NCBI GenBank assembly: GCA_025928435.1
Contig: JAICJM010000194.1
Span: 1-7,212, forward strand
DNA length: 7,212 nucleotides
Reading direction: 5' to 3'
Source of the DNA: Thermoleophilia bacterium
GTDB lineage: Bacteria > Actinomycetota > Thermoleophilia > Gaiellales > JAICJC01
Shown: piece by piece, positions 1 through 5,580 of the stretch
Layout of the letters: the number at the start of each line of letters is the position of its first letter
Numbering within the stretch: the stretch's first letter is position 1
Notes under the pieces: generated by a model
Database searches by the model: none
The model's input: only the letters and a program-made list of their open reading frames with translations
Told to the model about the DNA's origin: nothing
Made by a program: the position numbers and the translations under genes

Positions 1-982
1 ATCTTCGCCGCGGTCATTCCCCACTTCGCCGACTACCGGGCCGTCTGGGAGGCGATGATCCATCTCACCGGGCGTGACTGGGCCGTGATCGCCGCGTGCA
101 CCGTCCTCAACGTGGGTAGCGGCGGCCTGCCCTGGATGGCCACGGTCGCGGGCCTCCGCTACCGGCGCTCGATGCTCCTCACCCAGTCCTCGGGTCTGAT
201 GACGACGGTGCTGCCGATGGGCGAGGCGGTGGGGTTCGCGACCCCGGGTCGCGATGCTCCGCCGCTGGCGCTTCTCGCCGGCGACCGTCACCACCGGCTT
301 CCTCCTCGTCTCGGTGTGGAACCAGGGCGTGAACATCATGCTCCCGGTCGTCGCGGTCGCGGCCCTGGGCACCGGCGACACCAGCCCGCTCCTGCTTGCC
401 GTCAGCCTGATCGCGGTCGCCGTCCTCGCTGCCGCGATCGCCACGGCGGTCGTCCGGTTCCGGGACGAACGCCACGCCCGCCGTGCCGGCGCGGTCGCCC
501 AGCGGATCGTTTCGCGGGCGGTGGCGGTCGCCGGCCGGGCGCCGCGGGACGGATGGGACGAGAAACTGGCGGGCATGCGGGCGGAGACGGTCGACGTCGT
601 CGCCGGCCGCTGGCCGTCGCTGAGCGCGGCGACGGTCGCGAACCAGCTCACCCTCTTCGGCGTGATGCTCGCCTGCCTGCACGCCACCGGGGTGAGTGGC
701 GTGTCGTCCTTCGAGGCGCTGGCGGCGTGGTCGTTCGCGCGCCTGGTCGGCTCGATCGCGATCACGCCCGGCGGCCTTGGACTGCAGGAGCTGGGGCTCA
801 CGGGGGCGCTGGCCGGGTTCGGCGGGGGCGCCGACGCCGTCGTCGCGACGGCGCTGCTCTACCGCGTGCTCACGTTCTTGCCCACGGTCGTGGTCGGCTC
901 GGCGTGCTTCCTCGTGTTGAGGCGGGATCAGCGTGTTGACGCCGCCGGGCCCTGGGTCGCAGAGGAGACGGCCGCCGGTTAG
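1..982 (+). CDS. Flippase-like membrane protein (LPG synthase TM / UPF0104 family), 5' partial and frameshifted
   Basis: Integral membrane protein of the lysylphosphatidylglycerol-synthase transmembrane family (PF03706, formerly UPF0104), whose members are proposed to move lipids or glycolipids across the cytoplasmic membrane. The N-terminus lies beyond the left edge. Frame 1 (1 to about 243) encodes the family's front half, including LPWMATVAGLRYRRS and LPMGEAVGFAT. Frame 2 (about 245-982) continues it with MLRRWRFSP, a helix around VWNQGVNIMLPVVAVAAL, and the C-terminal signature ITPGGLGLQELGL followed by LLYRVLTFLPTVVVG. Joining the frames gives about 326 visible residues, so probably only some tens of residues are missing. 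Neither frame alone gives a full family match: frame 1 after about 250 is Arg/Pro/Gly-rich shadow sequence. A restart at ATG 254 has no clear ribosome binding site. The TAG stop (980-982) overlaps the TAA stop of the opposing holin-like gene. Family assignment is firm; specific substrate is unknown. Confidence 0.85.
241..250 (+). other. Probable +1 frameshift site in the flippase-like gene
   Basis: Coding similarity moves from frame 1 to frame 2 here, across the run CCCCGGG (242-248). Removing one C gives the continuous peptide GFATRVAMLRRW, which reads naturally through the family's conserved GGAVG...MLRRWGFS-like region. Either one base was gained (true mutation or sequencing/assembly indel) or two were lost. 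No in-frame stop follows quickly, because the shadow frame stays open to 939. There is no recognisable programmed-frameshift signal such as an in-phase slippery codon followed by a stop. Confidence 0.8.
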
Positions 983-1347
983 GCCGCCGCCCGCGCGGCG
1001 CCGCGGACGACCCAGCCGACGACCATCGTGGCGATCGAGAGCACGATCGCCGCCCAGATCGCGTCCCAGAAGAAGCTGTTGATCGTCAGGTCGCCGGTGA
1101 TCGCGTCCGTGATGGCGAGCACGGCCGCGTTGATCAGGATCAGGACGAGGCCGAGCGTGAGGATGATGAACGGCAGGGAGATGATGCGCAGGATCGTGCC
1201 GAGGAAGGCGTTGACGACGCCGAACAGCGCCGAGATCCACAGGTATCCGAGGATCCCGCCGGACACCGTGACGCCGCCGAGCAGCCAGGCGGTGACGGCG
1301 AAGGCGAGGGCCACAATGATCCAGGACAGCAGGAAGCTTCGCAGCAT
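979..1347 (-). CDS. Small four-helix membrane protein, phage holin family (YvlD-like, PF04020)
   Basis: A 122-residue, very hydrophobic protein with four predicted membrane segments at about residues 4-24, 31-53, 56-80 and 92-114, and a short basic tail ending RGAARAAA. The family hallmark ISLPFIILTLGLVLILINA is at residues 56-74, and length matches the family. Despite the name 'phage holin family', these are widespread chromosomal membrane proteins (B. subtilis YvlD type) of poorly defined role, perhaps in envelope stress; nothing here points to a prophage. The ATG at 1345-1347 is well supported by an AAAGGAG-type ribosome binding site nine bases upstream. The gene lies directly after the aquaporin on the same strand, whose stop falls inside this binding-site region, so the two are probably co-transcribed. 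Its TAA stop (979-981) overlaps the TAG stop (980-982) of the convergent flippase-like gene. Confidence 0.87.
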   Translation of the reverse strand: MLRSFLLSWIIVALAFAVTAWLLGGVTVSGGILGYLWISALFGVVNAFLGTILRIISLPFIILTLGLVLILINAAVLAITDAITGDLTINSFFWDAIWAAIVLSIATMVVGWVVRGAARAAA

Positions 1348-1356
1348 GCGCCGACA

Positions 1357-1364
1357 CTCCTTTC
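1357..1364 (-). promoter_or_regulatory. Ribosome binding site of the holin-like gene, overlapping the aquaporin stop
   Basis: Read on the minus strand this is GAAAGGAG, nine bases before the ATG at 1347. The TGA stop of the aquaporin (1363-1365) sits within or just before it, an arrangement that favours translational coupling of the two genes. Confidence 0.75.
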
Positions 1365-2175
1365 AGGGCCGGTCCGGGTCGCCGTCGAGCACACCACGGG
1401 CGGCGGCGAGACCACCCGCGTCGCCGCCGGGGCCGCGCAGCACGAACGCGAAGGCGACCGCGATCGCCGCCCCTGCGAGCGGCCCGGCCAGGTACACCCA
1501 GTAGCTCGAGAAGTCGCCCAGGACGATGTCGGGCCCGAACGAGCGGGCCGGGTTCATCGACGCGCCGCTGATCGGGCTCGACCACAGGCCCGCGAGGATG
1601 ATGTAGGAGCCGACGCCGAACGCCGCCAGCGGGCCGACGTTCTGGGCGCGCGAGGCCGTCCCCAGGATCGTGCTGACGAGGCCGGCCGTGAGGACGAGCT
1701 CGATCAGCATCGCCTGCCAGCCGTCGATCCCGCGCCCGGGAAGGGTTGCGCCCAGGTCGCCGATGCGGCCGAACACCGCCCGCAGGAACAGGCAGGCCAG
1801 GGCCGCGCCGAGCAGCTGGACGATGATGTATCCGGGCACGCGCCGGGCCGGGAAGTCCCCTCGCAGCCAGAATGCAAAGGTCACGGCGGGGTTCAGGTGG
1901 GCGCCGGAGATCGCGCCCATGAACAGGATGATCGCGAGCACCATGAGCCCCGGCGCGCTGACCGCCGCCGTGCGGCTGATGGCGCCGTGCGACTCGGCGT
2001 CGACGACCGCGCCGCCGGCTCCCACCAGCACGAGCAGGAATGTCCCCAGCAGCTCGGAGAAGAGCCGGCGCCACTCGAGCGAGGGGTCGTCGAACTCCCG
2101 CGTGCCGGGATATTCGAGCGCCAGCAGCGCGGCGCGAGCCGCGTGTGCGGGATCGGTGTGGAGCTCGGAGGCCAT
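1363..2175 (-). CDS. Aquaporin / MIP family channel
   Basis: A 270-residue major intrinsic protein: a six-helix channel of the cytoplasmic membrane for water and/or small neutral solutes. Both pore half-helix motifs are intact: SGAHLNPAVT (NPA at 95-97) and SGASMNPARSFGP (NPA at 208-210). The N-terminal extension before the first helix includes LEYPGTREFDDPSLEWRRL, an acidic/aromatic lead-in I associate with actinobacterial aquaporins. By gap-free alignment to E. coli AqpZ, the aromatic/arginine filter positions are Pro75, Gly196, Ala205 and Arg211 instead of Phe, His, Thr, Arg. This predicts a wider, less water-selective pore, so calling it AqpZ or GlpF would be unsafe. The ATG at 2173-2175 was chosen as the first good start before the conserved N-terminus; its ribosome binding site is weak, and open frame continues upstream only as shadow sequence. 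It is followed immediately by the holin-like gene and is divergent from the 155-residue hypothetical gene. Confidence 0.92.
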   Translation of the reverse strand: MASELHTDPAHAARAALLALEYPGTREFDDPSLEWRRLFSELLGTFLLVLVGAGGAVVDAESHGAISRTAAVSAPGLMVLAIILFMGAISGAHLNPAVTFAFWLRGDFPARRVPGYIIVQLLGAALACLFLRAVFGRIGDLGATLPGRGIDGWQAMLIELVLTAGLVSTILGTASRAQNVGPLAAFGVGSYIILAGLWSSPISGASMNPARSFGPDIVLGDFSSYWVYLAGPLAGAAIAVAFAFVLRGPGGDAGGLAAARGVLDGDPDRP

Positions 2176-2264
2176 CGCCTGGGCGGGAGCGTCGTCCCGG
2201 CCGGGAGCACGAGCATCGACCGGATCGTATGAAAAGTCGCCATTTGCCCCTAGGATGAGACTCG
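2176..2264. promoter_or_regulatory. Divergent intergenic region between aquaporin and hypothetical gene
   Basis: This 89-base gap must carry the promoters for both directions. It holds a locally AT-richer stretch at about 2226-2259. On the plus strand TAGGAT (2251-2256) could be a -10 element, placing transcription start at or next to the GTG at 2265 (a leaderless mRNA), though no good -35 is visible. The alternative reading is that AGGA (2252-2255) is a ribosome binding site. On the minus strand TACGAT (complement of 2224-2229) fits a TAnnnT -10 for the aquaporin. These are pattern matches only. Confidence 0.35.
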
Positions 2265-2732
2265 GTGAGCAACCGCCCTCTCCCCACCGGCGACGAAGCG
2301 CTCGAGCTCGAGCTCGCGCACCTGTTCGTGAGCCCGCCCATGCGGCTGGAGACGCCGCGGCGGACCGAGCACGGCATGCCGCCGCTGCGCGTCCTGATCG
2401 GCGGCGTCTCGATCGACAACAAGGGCTGGCTGTTCGCCTGGGCCGCCTACATGGTGTCGGCCGACGACGTGCCGAGCCTGTCCGTGTGGCCGGTGGCCCA
2501 GACGGGCGTGCGCTTCTCCTCGGTGGTCTCGGCGACGACCGAGGTCGAGATCGTCGGCCGCCTCGACACGCCGGCGCGTGCCGTTGCCCGGCTTTCGCAC
2601 CACCTCTCGTCCGTCGCGCGGGCGCGGATCGACCCCGACATCGGATATCTCGACCGGGCCGTGGCCGCCTACCGGGCGGAGCTGCGCCGGCGGCGCGACC
2701 AGGCCGCCGCGTGGGGCGCCGGGGCCGCCTGA
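2265..2732 (+). CDS. Hypothetical protein, 155 residues
   Basis: I do not recognise the family. The frame has balanced amino-acid composition and strong third-position G/C, unlike the Arg/Gly/Pro-rich antisense frame over the same bases, so it is likely real. It has no signal peptide or membrane segment and should be cytoplasmic. After a short acidic N-terminal part (residues 9-20), the middle (about 39-100) alternates hydrophobic residues in a way that suggests beta strands, e.g. PLRVLIGGVSIDNKGWLF and TTEVEIVGRL. The C-terminal third (about 103-150) is charged and helical, ending in an RAELRRRRDQAAAWG tract. The GTG start has AGGA nine bases upstream, or the mRNA may be leaderless. It is divergent from the aquaporin and 44 bases ahead of a small plus-strand gene, possibly the first gene of a transcript reaching the MFS exporter. 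Confidence 0.7.
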   Translation: MSNRPLPTGDEALELELAHLFVSPPMRLETPRRTEHGMPPLRVLIGGVSIDNKGWLFAWAAYMVSADDVPSLSVWPVAQTGVRFSSVVSATTEVEIVGRLDTPARAVARLSHHLSSVARARIDPDIGYLDRAVAAYRAELRRRRDQAAAWGAGAA

Positions 2733-2776
2733 CCGGGTCGCGGTTTCCGCGGGCCACGATCGGGTACCCATCGCTC

Positions 2777-2956
2777 ATGTCCGCGAGCGATCCCAGGCCC
2801 GACCGGCACTCACGCGACCGCCGGTCGCAGGGCGAGGAGTACCCGGGGCACGGCGACGCCGGCAGCCTCGAGGAGCAGTACGGCGCCCCGGACGATGAGC
2901 CGGCGGCCAACGACGAGGACGCCGGCCGCGGCGAGGAGGACGAGGCGGAGGAGTAG
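2777..2956 (+). CDS. Small charged, probably disordered protein, 59 residues
   Basis: A short ATG-to-TAG frame filling most of the gap between the hypothetical gene and the exporter. The protein has 20 Asp/Glu, 6 Arg and no Lys, with charges segregated: Arg-rich near the start (residues 7-16) and strongly acidic at the end (39-59, ending EEDEAEE). Hardly any hydrophobic residues are present (one Leu, no Ile, Val, Phe or Trp), so it should be intrinsically disordered. I know no family for it. It could be a small acidic accessory or regulatory peptide. Support is limited to position, frame and a plausible ATG; no clear ribosome binding site precedes it, so a chance frame in GC-rich DNA remains possible. 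Its last codons contain GGAGGAG (2947-2953), 22 bases before the exporter's GTG. Confidence 0.5.
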   Translation: MSASDPRPDRHSRDRRSQGEEYPGHGDAGSLEEQYGAPDDEPAANDEDAGRGEEDEAEE

Positions 2957-2975
2957 GCTCCGAGCGATCCGAGAG

Positions 2976-4415
2976 GTGACGATCGCTCCCACAGCCGTCG
3001 AGGCGCCGCCGGACCGCCGCCGCTGGATCCTGGTCGCGACCATCATCGGGTCGTCCATGACGTTCATCGACGGCACCGTCGTCAACATCGCCCTGCCGAC
3101 GATCGGCCGCGACCTCGACGCCGGCCTGTCTGCGCAGCAGTGGGTGATGCTCTCCTACTCGCTCGCGGTCGCGTCGCTCTACATCGTCTCGGGCGCGCTC
3201 GGCGACCGCTACGGGCGCTGGTCGCTCTTCGTCGCCGGTGTGGCCGGGTTCGCGGCGTCGTCGGCGCTGGCCGGCGTCGCACCGAACACGTGGACGCTCG
3301 TCGCCGCCCGCGTGCTCCAGGGCGTGACGGGCGCGCTGCTGACGACGAACAGCCTCGCCCTCCTGCGCGCGACGTACGCCGCGGACAGCGGCCGCGCCGT
3401 CGGCCAGTGGACGGCATGGAGCGGGATCGGAACCATGATCGGCCCGCCGCTCGGCGGCCTCCTGGTCGAGTACGCGTCATGGCGGTGGATCTTCTTCATC
3501 AACCTGCCCGGCGCCGTCATCGCGCTCCTCGCGGCGTTCGCGGGTCGCGGGATGGAGCACCCGCCCGCCGAGCCGCGACCCGTGCAGTGGACGGGCGCCG
3601 CCGCCATCGCGGTCACGTTCGGGGCCGTGACGTTCGGGCTGATCGAGGGCGCCCAGGCGGGGTTCGGCAAGATGTGGCCCGCGTTCGTCGTCGCCATCCT
3701 CGGGCTCGCGCTGCTGGTCGCGGTCGAACGGCGCTCGGCGACGCCGCTGCTGCCGACCGAGCTGCTGCGCGAGCGGGTGTTCGTCGTCGCGAACGTCTAC
3801 ACCCTGCTCGTGTACGCGGCCCTCGGGGGCTCGACGTTCTACCTCGCCCTCTACCTGCAGTCCGGTGCGGTGGGCTACACGCCGGCGCGCGCGTCGCTGA
3901 TCTTCCTGCCGATCAGCATCGTCATGTTCCTGCTCGCGCCCCGCTTCGGGCGCCTGGCCGACCGCGAGGGGCCGCGCCGCTACCTCACGATCGCGCCCGT
4001 GGTGATGGCCGTCGGGTTCCTGCTGCTCACGATCATCCGCAGCACGAACCCGCTCGTCCCGCTCCCCGGCGTCATCGTCATGTCGATCGGCCTCGCGATG
4101 CTCGTGGCGCCGATCACCTCGACGGCGCTGCGGGCGGCGCCCGACCGCTTCGCCGGGCTCGCCGCCGGGGTGAACACGACGGTGTCGCGGCTCGGCGGGC
4201 TGATCGCGACGCCGCTCGTCGGCGTCGTCATCACGCTCGTGTTCGCGAACCGGGCGCCGCACCCGAACGCCGGCGTCTTCGCCGTGCACGCCGCCCTGGC
4301 CGACCAGCGCGATGCGACCGCCGCGGCGTTCCGGGCGGGCATCGGTGTGATCGTCGCGCTGTGCGCCGCCGGTGCGGTGCTTGCGGCCCGCGGCCTGCGC
4401 TCAGACGACCGCTGA
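2976..4415 (+). CDS. MFS transporter, DHA2 (EmrB/QacA-type, 14-helix) drug/solute exporter
   Basis: With the GTG start the protein has 479 residues, usual for the 14-helix proton-driven exporters of the cytoplasmic membrane. Helix 1 carries the D1-type motif IDGTVVNIALP (31-41). Motif A between helices 2 and 3 is GALGDRYGRW (73-82), with the key Asp77 and Arg81. Motif B is RVLQG (112-116). The antiporter motif C is in helix 5 (GIGTMIGPPLGG, 150-161), followed by the characteristic WRWIFFINLP (169-178). Motif C indicates efflux, not uptake. A longer frame begins at ATG 2895, but its extra 27 residues are Arg-rich shadow of the upstream small gene; ATG 3057 would cut into helix 1. GTG 2976 is therefore preferred, though its ribosome binding site is poor and translation may depend on coupling. 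The last 15 bases overlap the convergent monooxygenase gene. Substrate is not predictable; no linked regulator is visible. Confidence 0.88.
   Translation: MTIAPTAVEAPPDRRRWILVATIIGSSMTFIDGTVVNIALPTIGRDLDAGLSAQQWVMLSYSLAVASLYIVSGALGDRYGRWSLFVAGVAGFAASSALAGVAPNTWTLVAARVLQGVTGALLTTNSLALLRATYAADSGRAVGQWTAWSGIGTMIGPPLGGLLVEYASWRWIFFINLPGAVIALLAAFAGRGMEHPPAEPRPVQWTGAAAIAVTFGAVTFGLIEGAQAGFGKMWPAFVVAILGLALLVAVERRSATPLLPTELLRERVFVVANVYTLLVYAALGGSTFYLALYLQSGAVGYTPARASLIFLPISIVMFLLAPRFGRLADREGPRRYLTIAPVVMAVGFLLLTIIRSTNPLVPLPGVIVMSIGLAMLVAPITSTALRAAPDRFAGLAAGVNTTVSRLGGLIATPLVGVVITLVFANRAPHPNAGVFAVHAALADQRDATAAAFRAGIGVIVALCAAGAVLAARGLRSDDR
4401..4415. other. 15-base tail-to-tail overlap of exporter and monooxygenase genes
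   Basis: The exporter's last five codons (ending TGA at 4413-4415) are also, on the other strand, the end of the monooxygenase gene (ending TGA, complement of 4401-4403). There is no intergenic space for a terminator, so the two transcripts must overlap at their 3' ends. Confidence 0.85.
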
Positions 4416-5513
4416 GAGGGCGGCGGCGATCGCCTTCGCCTCGAAGCGGAGCTCCCGCAGCGCCCCGGTGATCGGGTTGCGGAACCCGGTGAAATGCAGT
4501 CCGGGGACGGTCGGATGGGTCGCTCCCCCCTGATTGAGCGGAAGCCCGTCGGGCCCGAGCACGCCCAGGTGGCCGACGAGCGGGGCGAGCGCCGGCCGGT
4601 AGCCGGTCGCCGCCACGATTGCCTCGGGCCGCAGGCGCCCCCCGCCCTCGAGCACGGCGTCCTCCCCGTCGATCGCCTCGACGGCCGGCACGACCGGGAT
4701 CGCCCCGGCGCGGACGGCGCGCGCGAACCCGTGATCGAGGATGGGGAGGGCGCTGCGGTGGGCGTGGCGGCTGAAGACACCGTCCCCCTGCGCCGCGAGG
4801 CCCTGCGCGGCCAGGTCGCCGAGGAAGAGCCGCCGCTCGAGCCCGGCGATCGCGTCGGCCGCTCGCCGCGGGATCCGTGCCAGCGGGATGGCGGCGACCT
4901 GCGCGGGCAGACCCAGCGCCTGGCGCGGCACGAGGCCGGGTGCCGAGCGGGTCGAGAGCCACACGTGGCCCGCACCGCCGCGGGCGAGGTCGAGGGCGAT
5001 GTCCGAGCCGGAGTTGCCCGCCCCGACGACCAGCACGGCCTTCCCGCGGTATGGTCCGGCGTCGCGGTAGGCGCTCGAGTGGACGACGCGCTCGTCCGCC
5101 CACGCGGGGACGACGGGGTCGCGGTTGTAGCCGGTCGCGACCACGACGCCGGCCGCGGGGATCGCCTCCCGGCCGGTCGTGAGCACGAGGCCGGACTCGC
5201 CGGCGTCCACCCGCCGCACCTCCGTCCCGGCCCGGATCTCGATCCGCTCGTGCTCGGCGTAGCGCTCGAGATAGTCGAGGAAGTCCGATCCGGCCACCCA
5301 GCGTCCGTACGACCGCGGCAGCGCCGCGCCCGGTAGGCCCGAGAGCGAACGCACCGTGTGCAGGCGCAGCGATCGGTAGTGGCTCCGCCAACTCGAGCCG
5401 AGGCGGTCGCCGCGCTCGAGCACCAGCACGTCGACACCGGCCCTGCGCAGCATCGCCGCGGCCGCCAGCCCGGCTGGCCCCGCTCCCACCACGACGGTCG
5501 GCGCGCTCGGCAT
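4401..5513 (-). CDS. Flavin-containing monooxygenase-like FAD/NAD(P)-binding oxidoreductase
   Basis: A 370-residue cytoplasmic flavoprotein of the FMO/CzcO-like group. The N-terminal FAD-binding Rossmann motif is VVVGAGPAGLA (GxGxxG at 10-15) with Glu33 at the end of strand 2 to hold the FAD ribose, followed by the family-typical GSSW and LRLHT (38-53). A second dinucleotide-binding motif, VVGAGNSGSDIA (GxGxxG at 164-169), should bind NAD(P)H. ATGYNRDP (126-133) and ATGYRP (302-307) are the conserved FMO-type segments. The full Baeyer-Villiger fingerprint FxGxxxHxxxW is not present; only the VVHSSAYR remnant (143-150) is, so FMO-like N/S-oxygenation, another hydroxylation or plain reductase activity are all open. 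The ATG at 5511-5513 has GAGGA eight bases upstream. It is divergent from the aldehyde dehydrogenase across 67 bases and overlaps the exporter tail by 15 bases. Substrate cannot be inferred. Confidence 0.88.
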   Translation of the reverse strand: MPSAPTVVVGAGPAGLAAAAMLRRAGVDVLVLERGDRLGSSWRSHYRSLRLHTVRSLSGLPGAALPRSYGRWVAGSDFLDYLERYAEHERIEIRAGTEVRRVDAGESGLVLTTGREAIPAAGVVVATGYNRDPVVPAWADERVVHSSAYRDAGPYRGKAVLVVGAGNSGSDIALDLARGGAGHVWLSTRSAPGLVPRQALGLPAQVAAIPLARIPRRAADAIAGLERRLFLGDLAAQGLAAQGDGVFSRHAHRSALPILDHGFARAVRAGAIPVVPAVEAIDGEDAVLEGGGRLRPEAIVAATGYRPALAPLVGHLGVLGPDGLPLNQGGATHPTVPGLHFTGFRNPITGALRELRFEAKAIAAALSAVV

Positions 5514-5580
5514 CTGTCCTATCCTCGCAGCGCCGGAGCGCTAACGTCTCTCGCACCGAGCGTCGTACGAGGAGGAGGAG
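5514..5580. promoter_or_regulatory. Divergent promoter region between monooxygenase and aldehyde dehydrogenase, with a small inverted repeat
   Basis: This 67-base gap serves both genes. On the plus side GAGGAGGAGGAG (5569-5580) abuts ATG 5581 and gives a very strong ribosome binding site. On the minus side GAGGA (complement of 5522-5526) serves the monooxygenase. Centrally, AGCGC-CGGA-GCGCT (5529-5542) is a perfect 5-base-arm inverted repeat that could be an operator or a chance GC palindrome. TAACGT (5542-5547) fits a TAnnnT -10 for the dehydrogenase; no convincing -35 is seen. Confidence 0.45.

Noticed and set aside
241..256. Programmed +1 ribosomal frameshift in the flippase-like gene
   Set aside because: The slippery CCC is not in phase with the upstream frame (codons read ACC CCG), and there is no adjacent stop or clear stimulatory signal; a simple indel is more likely.
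979..1347. Evidence of a prophage from the 'phage holin family' gene
   Set aside because: The family name is historical; no endolysin, capsid, tail, integrase or other phage gene is nearby, and the gene sits in an apparent operon with an aquaporin.
179..2422. A 747-codon open frame on the minus strand
   Set aside because: It runs antisense to the flippase-like gene and out of frame with the aquaporin and holin-like genes; its translation is Arg/Gly/Pro/His-rich with no motifs, the usual shadow of GC-rich codon bias.
2250..2771. A 173-codon minus-strand frame opposite the 155-residue hypothetical gene
   Set aside because: Its composition is rich in Arg, Gly, His and Pro with weak third-position G/C, while the plus frame has balanced composition and strong third-position G/C.
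2777..2956. The small acidic protein as prokaryotic ubiquitin-like protein Pup
   Set aside because: Size and acidity are similar, but the required C-terminal Gly-Gly-Gln/Glu is absent (it ends EEDEAEE), and no proteasome or Dop/PafA gene is adjacent.
4401..5513. The flavoprotein as a Baeyer-Villiger monooxygenase
   Set aside because: The fingerprint FxGxxxHxxxW is not present and the protein (370 residues) is shorter than typical Baeyer-Villiger enzymes of about 500 or more.
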